In this document: piece by piece, positions 24,458 to 34,777 of the stretch
Layout of the letters: each line of letters opens with the position of its first letter
Position numbering within the stretch: position 1 is the first letter of the stretch
DNA from: Cyathus striatus
Lineage: Eukaryota; Basidiomycota; Agaricomycetes; Agaricales; Nidulariaceae
Direction: 5' to 3'
DNA length: 64,000 nucleotides
NCBI GenBank assembly: GCA_025738555.1
Contig: JAOVFP010000012.1
Span: 1,178,001 to 1,242,000, forward strand
Translations under genes and position numbers: made by a program
The notes under the pieces: generated by a model
Database searches by the model: none
What the model was told of the DNA's origin: nothing
The model's input: only the letters and a program-made list of their open reading frames with translations

Positions 24458-26277
24458 ATGGCCCCAACAGTCTATGAACTTCTCAGGACCTTTGATTCCC
24501 AGAACCGTTTTGATGGGACAAACTACCCTGCATGGAACAGGGAGCTGGAGATGACATTTGGAGAGGATGAGGATTTGCTGGGGCACATAAAAGGCACATC
24601 TACTGCCCCTTCTGTTGAGGACTCCAAGGATTGCACTGCATGGATTGCTATCGACACCCATGCTCACATGGCTCTCTACAAGACCATTTCATCAAATGCC
24701 ATTCATGATGCCCACTTTAAAGAAACATCCCCAGCTCAAACGGCATTTGTGTTACATACCGATTCCCTTCCTACTGGGAAACGAATGTGACGACACCTGG
24801 AGGGCATGGGAGAACTATAACGGAAACCCGAAGTGAGTACGGGTATGGGAACGAGAGCGGAAGTGCGGAAGTGCGGAAGTGAACCGTGGCTTCAGCGTAT
24901 GTGCTGCGCCACCTGGATATCCCCAGGGAATGGTTCGTATTTCACAACAGATGATATCCAATGTAAGGAAACGTTCCAGAGTATAAGAGAGGGCTTCGCC
25001 ACTACACTAGGCAGTGGGAGAGAAACCCGAAGGAAAACCTGGAGTGGGTTTTGGAACTTAGTGTAGGAAGAAAGTGTACAGAGTTGATACGAATACTGAA
25101 GACTACCTATTACATCTGGAAGACTACTTATACTAAGTAGGAACCTGTAGATACGAATGTAGAAGTATTATACAAAGGACAAGTCAAAGGAGTAAGTAGG
25201 AAATGAAGTCTTGGCAAAGCGGAGTAGGGGCGCAAATGACGCGCTCAGAATGAAGAATAAGGAACTAATCTACAAAGGCCATAATGAAATGTATAAGTAG
25301 GAATGGAAGAGAGGAGTAATAGAATGATGATGCGGTGAGGCCGTCATAAGAGAAAGTACATATCCGAAGTATCCAATAGAAAACCCGACGGGTTCCGGGT
25401 ACGTTCCTGGGCGGGAACGTCGGGAAGTGTAAACCCGAAGCGGGTACGTTCCGGGAACGGACCGGGTATGTTAGAAGGTCACGTGGGAACGTCGGCACGA
25501 TGTATCTGGACACGGATATAACAATTTGCTGTTTACACCAGCCTCAAGTCTGAGTATCAGAAGGACTCACGTGCATCTTGGTTTGAGCTCAAGAAGCGCC
25601 TTTACAACCCTGTCCATGATATCGGGCAACCTGTGTCCGTGTACATTCAGGATATCATTGCTGCCTCTGACGCTCTCACTGCCCTTGGTCACCCCCCCTC
25701 TCCCCTTGATGTTGTCGACTCTATTCTCATGAATCTCCACCCATCCTTCGCCATCATTCGCACTCTCCTCACATCACAATCTACAGAGCCAACTCTCACA
25801 TCTACGAAGAAGATGTTAACGGATCAGGAGGATACGAAAGTGGCCCTCAGTGGGGGGGATGTTCCTGAGTTGGCAAACTATGTCAAAAGGGGGGGTCAGG
25901 GCAAGAACCCCAAGGCTAAGAAAGGTGATTCAGATTCTGAGGGTGATGATCCCTCCTATGATTGGCTCAACCCCCGGAACAATGATGTTTGCCATCGTTG
26001 TGGTCTTCCTGGTCACCGCTCTTCCCATTGCATAGCCGACATGCCCCAATGCATCAAGGACAGGATTATCAAGGAAGCTCGTGACTGTCGTCGTAAACGC
26101 TCTCCTTCACCTGTTGCCAATCATGCTTGTTTCATTGCTTCCAACTCTGACCTCGATTCCGATTCTGATGTGGAGACTTGTGAAGAGGGACATCTTGCCT
26201 TCTATGCCCAGGATATTGACACTCACCCTGTTTCCAAATCAGGTTCTGTGGGGGCTAGAAAGGGATGGAAAGGATGA
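24458..26277 (+). pseudogene. Copia-type gag, split by an insertion
   Basis: The first part, 24458-24785, starts with MAPTVYELLRTFDSQNRFDG and a NYPAWNRELE motif, as in the N-terminal region of copia-type gag proteins. A 738-bp insertion follows. The second part resumes near 25524 (FAVYTSLKSEYQKDSRASWF, then LMNLHPSFA) and runs to the TGA at 26275-26277. A zinc knuckle CHRCGLPGHRSSHC (CX2CX4HX4C) confirms a nucleocapsid-like domain that packages element RNA. The two parts do not join cleanly in one frame, so further decay is likely. Confidence 0.75.
24786..25523. mobile_element. Probable solo LTR inserted in the gag gene
   Basis: A non-coding segment starts TGTGACGACACC and ends ATAACA, with TG...CA boundaries as in LTRs. 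It is rich in GGGAACG and AACCCGA-type motifs near its right end. I see no clear target duplication, so the exact borders are approximate. It interrupts the gag frame and is the youngest or second youngest layer of this nest. Confidence 0.5.
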
Positions 26278-26376
26278 TGGGCTAAGGATTTTAGTTTCAG
26301 TGGGGGAGTATTTTATTGGTGTTTGTTTTATTTCTCTTTCACTCCCCTCTTCTCTGTGCCTCTCCCCGAGTGGGGG

Positions 26377-26571
26377 TGTTAGAATCTGGGTGTTCGTGTT
26401 GAGGCACAGCTGCATAGTTACATAATATAGTTACGTAATCGTTCTCTGTATGTACGCGCGTCGTAGTTTCTGTGCAATACACGGCTTCGTCTGTCACTAT
26501 CGTCGGTCAGCGTTTTCAATCCGGTCTTCCTCCACGGTTAGCTCTTCAACTCTCCCCTTTTATTCTTGACA
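26377..26571 (+). repeat. Right LTR of the copia-type element
   Basis: 195 bp, the same length as the left LTR with four differences. It keeps all four CpG sites that the left copy lost. Confidence 0.9.
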
Positions 26572-28156
26572 CTGAATTGATTATGTTAATACAGTATTGA
26601 ATTTCGGTTTTATGTCGCAACCAACAAAATCAATTGACGAAAGGCATTCGAGGTCATCTCCCGTGCGGTTTGCAATTGGGAAACTCTGCAATCATTGAGT
26701 ACCAATTGTTACTTATGCTGCACTCTTGAAATTATCGCACTTACCGCATCTGAATATGTTGGAAGTGAATGAATACGATTTTGACTCTAATCCAGAACTT
26801 CCGTCTGTAACTCCGGGAGGAGGATTTTCTGCATTAACCACTCTCTTAATTCTGGGATGTCGTTATGCTGCAGATTCTATTTTCGTATTGAGCCTCTTAA
26901 ATAGCTCACCATTACACAAGATTCGGATCGATTTTTACGAAATCCTATCAAATGCATCTTGGACTCAATTATTCCTTGCCACCAGCCGGCATTGTCATGA
27001 TGAATTCCTCGCAATTATCGAATGTAATGATGGGTTAGGCCGCTGTGAAGGAATTTTGACTAGCCGCAGATTGGTCAACCAAGAAGCATTAAGACCGCTT
27101 TTGGTTTTCCATAACCTGCGTTTAATAACCATCGAATTCACTTCACGAATCTTCCTCAGTCGAGATATGATAAAAGAGATAGCGAGGAGTTGGAGAAGGG
27201 CTCGACACTTAAAGCTCAAGACCCGTCCCTATTGCCGAGCCGCTGCACCGCCAGCAATTCCTCTTATCGATTTGCTTCCTTTTGCAGAAGCTTGCCCTGA
27301 GATTGAGGAACTTTCTCTACCTTTAGAAATATACTATCCTCCAGAAATTGACAGGAAGAATATCCCTGGCGGCATCTTTCGCGAAACAAGGCTTGTAAAA
27401 TTATTTGTTGCAGATCCACCGATAAGAAATCCTGGCCTTGTCGCAGCGAATTTGTCAGCTCTATTTCCATCTTTGAAGCATGTACATAGTGACTTTAAAA
27501 GACGAAGAGTCTGTAGAAACGGAGGGTATTGATCATACTAACCACAACTCATGGAAACAAGTTGAGGAATTGGTGAAGTTGTTCTCTGCTGTCAGGAATC
27601 AAGAACGGTTATATTCTAAACATCAGCTTGAAGGTGGTGAACTCTCTTGATTTATAACACGATACAGTCATTTTCTTCTCCGAGGTCTCCCAATAACATT
27701 TAGTGTAAGGTGAAGCTTCTTTAATTAATCGTTAGTACAAATGTCGCTTTATACTAAATATCAACATCGTAAGCGATAAGCTTTAATTGGAAATTTGGAA
27801 TAGGCTATAGTAAGTGAGAGGGAAATACCATTTTATACTTATGGAGTCATATCGTCTTCGCTCATTATATCTGCATAAGAGTCTCTATTGTGCTGTTAAA
27901 CATAACGCTTGAGTCCGAGAGCGTTACTGTAGTATTTATTAAGTATCTATGTTTTTTGGCTGGCCGAAGCCAATCAGAAGCACGTTGGAAACGAGAACTA
28001 AGTACTAAGAGTCGAGAGCGATCCGAAAGACGTATTTGATGAACCCTGCAAACCCTGCAAAACCGAACACACCTGTTTCGCATTGATTTCACGAATAAAA
28101 ATTCGACCCGAGCTTGCGTTATTACTCGTCACCCTTATACCAACATACTACCGTCT

Positions 28157-29858
28157 ATGGCTTCATCTACCAGCTTTCCCGGTATACCAGAAATACTGAG
28201 ACTAATATGTAAGCAGCTCACCTCAGAAAAGTCAACTCTGGCTTCTCTTGCTAGAACCTGCCGGATTTTCGAAGGGCCTGCTCTAGATACTCTTTGGTTC
28301 GAGCTGGACGAGTTTTATCATCTTGCCAAGTGCTTGCCAGCGAAAGTATGGAATGAAGAAGAACGGAATGATAAAAAGAAATATCTGGTGTGTAAAAACT
28401 ATAGACATTTTCGAATGGTTAAATATAAACATATGATAGGTGCTTAAACAACCCTTGACTGAAACCGACTGCATACGATTTTCATACTATGCCAGAAAGG
28501 TTCAACGCTTTACATCCAACTCCGAGACGGGCAAACAACGGGTTGATAGCACTATATATCAAGCGTTGCAATATGCACTGCAGGGTCAAAAGTTGCTTCC
28601 GACTATTCGACAACTAACGTGGCGCTGCAGAAACGATAGCTTTCCCTTTATCCATATGTTTCTGGGACCGCTCATAACCAAAATTGCACTCGAATTTGCA
28701 CTGAAGTCGTCCACGAATCTTTCATTTGTTACTTCTCTATACAAGCTCTACCCCTTTCTGGAAGATATCTCATTCGAATTTACCGACAACCACATGTACG
28801 CTGTAGACACTCACCAACTCACAAAAGCGATTGAGCTGATCTCTGACTCAGTTCACGAGTTCACAAACCTGCGAACACTGGTGATACAGAGAATTACATA
28901 CTCTGCTCTTTTAAAGGTGTCGCAATTACCAAACCTGAACACCCTGGTTATTCAGGAATGCAAACTGAACAACGCAACCGTGACTAAAACTCAGAATAAT
29001 GGATTTCCGGTCTTAGATACCCTTTCTATTCATAAATGCGATATAATCTCAGACTGTACTTCAGTGCTGAATCTCATGGATCGTTCACCAGTCTCTGGTG
29101 TGTTGGTGACTTTCGACGAAGTACAATCATCTAGATGCTGGAAGCAAATATTCGTCTCAATAAACAAACATCTCCAACATGCAAACCTTGCGATTATTAT
29201 CTGCAAGGATGGAGTATCTCGTGAAGAAGTGATTTTTACCCGAACAAATGACGAGACCGTCAACCATGAAGTATTGGAACCACTCTGGGATTTCCACAAC
29301 CTTTTAGCAGCGTTGATTGAAATTACTGGAGGATTATATTTCTACAATCCAGCTACAATAAAACAAATGGCAATCAACTGGAGAAAGATTCGACGCTTGA
29401 GTCTCAAGCTTCCACGATTTTCAAGGGGGCGTAAACCACCGAAAATCACCCTCCCCGATTTGTTGCCTCTTGCAGAATATTGCCCCAATCTTCAAGAACT
29501 CGCTCTTGCTTTCAATGCAAATTCTCCACCTGATATTGACAGATACAATGTTCCTGGTGGTATAATTCATGGGACACGGCTCTCACGGTTATATGTTGGA
29601 GACTCGCCGATAAAAAATTCTGCCCTTGTTGCAGCTAATCTATCCGTGATCTTCCCCATGTTAGAGCAGATAACTACAGTTGAAGATGAAGAGCCTGCTG
29701 TGAATGCAAGTGGGGAGAACCACAAATCATGGAAACAAGCTGAAGAACTGGTGAAGCTTTTTTCCGCTGTCAGGGATCAAACAAAGCTATATTCTAAAAG
29801 CCAGCAGTACGATGGTGAAACATCGGACTCGGAGGAAGGAGAGAGCAATGACTTTTAA
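28157..29858 (+). CDS. Tandem F-box-like family copy 5
   Basis: Exon 1 28157-28387, intron 28388-28439 (GTGTGT...ATAG), exon 2 28440-29858, 549 residues. It is the closest relative of copy 6: both share LWFELDEFYHLAKCLPA, PLTETDC / PLAETDC and the acidic tail SDSEEGE-like. F-box-like region at residues 10-70; LRR-like strands follow, with the SPVSGVLVTF and DSPIKNSALVAANLS blocks conserved. The upstream region has a tandem CCCTGCAAA repeat instead of a clean palindrome. The frame is open throughout, so it is likely functional. Confidence 0.9.
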
Positions 29859-30006
29859 TTTATTGGAAACAGTCTGAGGGTCTCAATTATATTGATATAG
29901 GTTTACTTTACGATGACATGGTAATGTCTTTTAACTAGACTTTATGCTTTGAAATAAATTTAACTTGTGAAACTAGTTGGATGTCAGATGCCCACCATCA
30001 TTGGTA

Positions 30007-30034
30007 TGTTTGATAAAGTCTTTAGGACTAAATA
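30007..30034 (+). promoter_or_regulatory. Decayed palindrome upstream of the stub copy
   Basis: TGTTTGAT...ACTAAATA arms with the spacer AAAGTCTTTAGG, at 105 bp before the relic ATG at 30112. This is the same distance as in copy 6, although the gene behind it is gone. Confidence 0.45.
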
Positions 30035-30111
30035 TGTAAGTTTATCATGCTCACTTCGGTGGTCTCGGGTTCGACTCCCCGAGGTTGACTTGTCGCGTCC
30101 ACGTTTCATTC

Positions 30112-30170
30112 ATGAATTCACCTTCAATACTTCCATACATATCAGAGGTACTTAGCTTATAGATATTAGC
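30112..30170 (+). pseudogene. Stub of a tenth F-box-like copy
   Basis: Starting at ATG 30112, the sequence reads MNSPSILPYISEVLSL, matching the first residues of copies 7 and 8 (LPHIPEILKL), then meets a stop and loses similarity. The upstream 100 bp also match the promoter regions of copies 6 and 7, including a CGCGTC near the start. It is the 5' end of a lost array member, either deleted or a by-product of unequal exchange. Confidence 0.6.
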
Positions 30171-30940
30171 ACCGGCCTGTTGCTCCTTACTATTAAACTG
30201 TGTCGATGGTGGTTAACAAGCATGGAAGGGGGGGATTGTTAGCAACTCCAAAGTCTGAATTACGGAGAGAGGGAGAAAGCGGTAGGCCACAAACTCAGCT
30301 ATGATACCATTTGAATATGTTCGCCAACTGGCGAAGAATGGAACTTGGTTGATGTCTTCGTCAATTTATCCCTCAATGATCAAACGTTATGCCGGGAAAA
30401 CCGGAATTCTTGGGAATTCCCTTCAAAAGTTCTCGTGCATAAATCGTTGATTGTCTACACAATAGTACTGCTGCACAGCCATACAATCACAATCACAACG
30501 ATGAAACTTAGAACAGTGCCCATTTCAAGTTTAAATGGGCAAGGCTTTGGGAGCTGCACGAGTGCTATTCAAGCGCCCTCCCCCTGCGCAAGCGCTCTCT
30601 CCGTCAACGATAACATACACTCAGTGACCTTGGAAGTCAACGCAAAATGATACACGACGAAGAAAGGCAACCTTGGTCATGTAGCTCTGCCCTTGGGGAC
30701 CGTATAAAAATAGCGAAGAAGGGGCAGAACTTGTGTACAAGAAGAATCACACATCAAGCATATCATCCAGTCATGATTTACACTTACGTGCACATATTTT
30801 CTTTATTTCTAGTGCTGAAGCTACATACGTAAGTAGGAAGTGTAAGCGACGAGGGGCTCTAGCATACACCTTGTGATTCGATGAATTGCAGAGGAAAAAG
30901 GACTGCTGGGTACCGGGGCACTGGGTAGTAGATACGACTC

Positions 30941-32340
30941 CTCCAGATGGGTACTCAATGTGTCATCAGTTTCATTGGTGAATCATGGATAGAAGGGCAA
31001 CGCTGGGAAAGCGAGAGGACAGTGTAGCCACGTGGCGAGAGGCAGCGTTGCGAAGAAGGTCTGAGGAACGAAAGTTAGTGTTACAGGAGGCAATGAAAGG
31101 CGAAAGCACGTACGTAGTCATATGTCTGTGCATCATTCCAAGACCACCCTTCGCCACAAACAACGCGCTCTGTTGTACTTCCTCTATGTCGCCTAGTACA
31201 TGTGCATGAACGGCCGTCTACGAAGAACGCGAGTCAGCATCAACTCGATAAGAAGGGTAGGTGATGGAAGGGGTGAGATGATTGATAGCGTAGATTGAAT
31301 GAGAAGAACCCACCTACATGCATAACACATAAAAGATCAACATCACCGCCCAACATAACACATTACACTCTCAATTGCCGAGAGCCACGGCTTGATAACT
31401 CGAGAGCGATACCTTACCAGCAACGCATAGTCATCTCAGCCAGAGATTTCCGACTGTCCATGCAAAAGGTGTTAGCGTGTTGTACTATGAGAAGGCTGGG
31501 GGTCGAGGAGTACGCATCCGAGATATATAGCATGCACTGTAGATTCTATCTTCGCTGAGGGAACAAGGAGTTCCTGTAACACACAGCAATGTGGCTATCG
31601 GCCATTCGTGAAACCAGCGAATCCGACTTTGGTGGTCATGGTGAAATAGACCGTAGGCCGTCCCCCGTCTCTCCCCGCAAGGCTTCGTGACAGATCCATC
31701 CTCTAGTAATGAAGGTGCACAATTGGGTACCTCAGGTCTCCTCATCCTCCCAACCACCCAGCCAAGACGTAGCACGACAGCTATTTCCGCATCTTCAACG
31801 GACGATACTGAAGGTCCGAAGTTACTGCAACGGTAAGCCTGTGCCTGGGTCAGACAGATGCTAGAGGGAGTTCTTTGGAGTGTAGACGTGCACCATCCGC
31901 CATTCGCTAGTGGTTGGAAAAAAAAAAAATGGGGATAGCATAGCGTTTCGTATGGGCACTGAAGCGAGCGCTTTTGAGCAGCGTACGTGCTGCATGAAAT
32001 TCCAAGTGCCCAAACTTGCTACGGGGGGGTGGGGTGCTTATAGAAGTAGTCCTTTCCACGACCGTGTGTTTCCGACGAGGGTATGAAACGAAGGCGAAGA
32101 GTGGTTGAGGTGGCAAGTGGGTTGTTGGAGGAACTTGAATATTCGGTGATGAATGACCAAGGTGGGGTGAGTGGGGGGAATAAGCGCTGTGCAAAGGGCT
32201 ATGTGGTGGTGGTCTATAGATGCATGGCGCGAAGTATGTTTGACTGCCGAGAAATGTTAGTTACGATGAAAATGACTGGAAGTGCGTACGAACCTCGTTC
32301 AAACACCACACCATATTGTCTTGCCCAATCCAACCAGGTC
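30941..32340. repeat. Recurrent spacer, copy c
   Basis: Third copy of the spacer found downstream of copies 2 and 3. It retains the GAACGAAAGTTAG, AGGCGAAAGCACGTAC, ACGCGAGTCAGCATCAACTCG-type and TTCGCTGAGG blocks in the same order and orientation. An A-run lies near 31920. Matching broken protein stretches are on the - strand. The flanks 30171-30940 and 32341-32633 hold no gene I can support. Confidence 0.7.
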
Positions 32341-32633
32341 ATCCCACACTCTATTCCTGACAGACTGCGACAGTGATATATGATCCACAGGCAAGATGGT
32401 AGGAAATATGCAGTCTCAGATCGTCGCTGCTACACCCAACAGCCTCCGGGGCGAGTTATGTATCTGGTCATTAAGAATGTCTCAGGAAGATGAAAGGGAA
32501 GGTTGAGTAATGTAGAATGCGAAAAGCAAGAGAAATAAGGGAAGCAAGAGAAGCAACTTAGCACGAGACGAGAGAAAAGTGCTAGGGACCGTCGGCGACT
32601 CGATACCGGACGGTGGCTTGGAGTAACAAATCC

Positions 32634-32661
32634 TGTTTGGTAAACTCTATAAAACCAAACA
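32634..32661 (+). promoter_or_regulatory. Hyphenated palindrome upstream of copy 6
   Basis: The cleanest example: TGTTTGGT and ACCAAACA arms separated by 12 bases, 105 bp before the ATG. Confidence 0.55.
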
Positions 32662-32738
32662 AGTAACGTCTATCAGCGTCGCACTCATTTTCAACGTCTT
32701 CGCATAACCTCAGGTCGATATTTTTATCCAATTCTATC

Positions 32739-34444
32739 ATGTCTTCGCCCACGAAATTCCCCCGTATACCAGAAATACTAAAGCTAATATGCGAGCAACT
32801 CACCTCGGACCGCTCTACTCTGGCTTCTCTTGCAAGAACCTGCCGGCTATTTGAAGGGCCTGCTCTAGATACTCTTTGGTTCGAGCTGGACGAGTTTTAT
32901 CACCTTGCCAAGTGCTTACCAGCGAATGTATGGAAAGAAGAAGAAGAGGATGATGAGAAGAAATATCTGGTGCGTAAGAGCTTCAGACGTTTTTGAATGG
33001 TTAGAACTTAGGTCTAAACATATGATAGGTGCTTAAACAACCTTTGGCTGAAACCGACTGCGTACGATTTTCATACTATGCCAGAAAGGTACAACACTTT
33101 ATATCCAACTCGGAGACTAGCGAAACACGTGTTCACACTACCATATATCAAGCACTGCAATTCGCATTGCAGGGTCAAAAGCTGTTACCAAATGTTCGAC
33201 ATCTAGAGTGGAATTGTGACGACGACAACTTCCCTTTCATTCAGATTTTTCTGGGACCTCTCATAATCAGCATCGCACTCGAATTTTCACCGAAGTCTTC
33301 CACCCATCTTTCTTTTATCGCCGCTCTACCCAAACAATATCCACTACTGAAAAGTATCTCATTTACGTTTTTCGTGATCCGCGAACCCATTATAGCTGAT
33401 CGATGGAAGGCAATTGAGCAAATATCTAACTCTGTTTGCAAGTACAAAAACCTACGAAGCCTGGCGCTGGGAAGAATTACTTACCCCGCACTCCTACACA
33501 TATCACAATTGCCAGACCTAGATAAACTGGAAATTCACGACTGCAAACTGGACACTGGTATCACAATAGTTGGCGGAGCTCCGAAGCGCGGATTTCCAGC
33601 CCTAACCAATCTCGCTATCCATGGATGTGGCAGAATGTCGGACTGTACTTCAGTGATAAATCTCATGGATAATTCACCAGTCACTCATTTGCTTCTGACT
33701 TTCAATGCAGTCGAATTATTACCATCTTGGAAACAGGTCTTCTTCTCCATTAGCCAACATTGCAATTACGAAACCCTTGTACTTCTTTTATGCAGGGATG
33801 GAGAATATCGTCGTCCAGAAATTATGGTTAGAGCTGGAGATCAGATTGTCAATCACGAATCCTTGGAACCACTCTGGGATTTCCACAATCTTCAAGCGGT
33901 TGAGATTGAAATTATCGGAGGAGTACATTTCTCCGATCCAGCTGCAATAAAGCAAATGGCGACCAGTTGGGAAAACATTCGACACCTAGGTCTCAAGCTA
34001 CGACGATTTTCAAGGGGACATAAACCACTGAAGATCAGTCTCCTTGATTTGCTTCCTCTTGCAGAATATTGTCCGAACCTTGGGGAACTCGCTCTTTCTT
34101 TTGACGCTACATCTCCTCCTGAGATTGACAGATACAATGTTCCTGGTGGTGTAATTCATGAGACACGGCTCTCGCGATTGTATGTTGGCGACTCACCGAT
34201 AAAAAATCCTGCCCTTGTTGCAGCTAATCTGTCTGCAATCTTCCCCTCTTTAGAGAAGATAACTACAATTGAAGATGAAGAGTATGATGGGGATGCATAC
34301 GGGGAGAACCACAAATCATGGAAACAAGCTGAAGAGCTGGTGAAGATGTTTTCTGCTGTCAGGGATCAAACGAAGCTATATTTTAAATGCCAGTGTGAAG
34401 GTGAAACATTGGACTCGGAGGAAGGAGATATCAGTGACGATTAA
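32739..34444 (+). CDS. Tandem F-box-like family copy 6
   Basis: Exon 1 32739-32969, intron 32970-33028 (59 nt, GTGCGT...ATAG), exon 2 33029-34444, 548 residues. Very similar to copy 5 in both exons, including the intron end and the SDSEEG-type acidic tail, so the pair probably arose by a late duplication. Key blocks: IPEILKLICEQL, LASLARTCRLFEGPALDTLW, CVRFSYYARKVQHF, IFLGPLI, DSPIKNPALVAANLSAIFPS and KQAEELVKMFSAVRDQ. Divergence is highest in the middle LRR-like part, which would be the substrate-facing region if this is an SCF adaptor. Confidence 0.9.
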
Positions 34445-34692
34445 GTTATTGGGAACAGGGTCTCAATTATATTGAAATAGGTTTACTTTACGATGATATC
34501 ATTTAACTTTCTGCTCTGAAATAAATTTGACTTTAGGTATGCTTAACTAAAACTTCCACTATGAATGTTGTTGGAATGAAATGAAAAAGCAATTAAAAAT
34601 GTGGTGCATGTCTGTTTTACACAAGTTTTACACATTAGATGTCGGATTTCGTATCCGATGGTAGAGTCTAGGCCTGACGTCATTAATCTATG

Positions 34693-34720
34693 TATTTGGT
34701 AAAGCCTTCAGGACTAAACA
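34693..34720 (+). promoter_or_regulatory. Palindrome upstream of copy 7
   Basis: TATTTGGT and ACTAAACA arms around AAAGCCTTCAGG, 85 bp before the ATG of copy 7. Two arm positions differ from the copy 6 version. Confidence 0.45.
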
Positions 34721-34777
34721 GTTTATGGCACTCGTCTTCGAGCGGGGTCGTCAACCCGTCGCGTCTGCGTCTCTTTC

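Larger units (their letters stand above)
24122..26571 (+). mobile_element. Gag-only Ty1/copia-type LTR retrotransposon
   Basis: Two 195-bp LTRs (TGTTAG...TTGACA) bound a 2450-bp element. The 5-bp target duplication is CCGAA / CTGAA. GGTTATGGGCCCC directly follows the left LTR (tRNA-priming region) and a purine run GAGTGGGGG precedes the right LTR, as expected. The interior encodes only a gag-like protein with a zinc knuckle; protease, integrase and reverse transcriptase are absent, so it must have moved with help from a full-length relative. The gag frame is itself split by a later insertion. Confidence 0.85.
20652..26594. mobile_element. TA-flanked TIR transposon hosting nested elements
   Basis: Termini are inverted repeats starting CTGTAYTAACAYAATCAATT. 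The match extends to 25 bp (22 identical) once the copia insertion near the right end is removed. TA is duplicated at 20650-20651 and 26595-26596. Subterminal blocks containing TAACGC and TGCCGAA occur near both ends. Without its nested guests the element is about 2.0 kb and shows no recognisable transposase, so it is probably non-autonomous. The superfamily is uncertain; the TA target suggests Tc1/mariner. Confidence 0.75.
20035..27650 (+). pseudogene. Tandem F-box-like family copy 4, broken and transposon-split
   Basis: Exon 1 20035-20265 is intact (IPEILTIICNHL, LAALARTCQMFEGPALDTLW). The intron is 20266-20323. Exon 2 begins at 20324 and hits an in-frame TAG at 20492-20494, within the LLPNV block. 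It is interrupted at a TA (20650-20651) by a 5.9-kb transposon nest and resumes at 26597; joining across the TA gives the expected YPSL-then-IEF family order. The right part carries a TGA at 26635-26637, a one-base frameshift near 26700, and another near 27500 before the conserved SWKQVEELVKLFSAVRNQE end. Multiple independent lesions make this a true pseudogene, older than the copy 1 interruption. Confidence 0.9.

Noticed and set aside
30068..30078. GGTTCGACTCC, like a tRNA B box / T arm
   Set aside because: No A box, acceptor stem or anticodon arm could be placed around it; it lies in the promoter-like region of the stub F-box-like copy.
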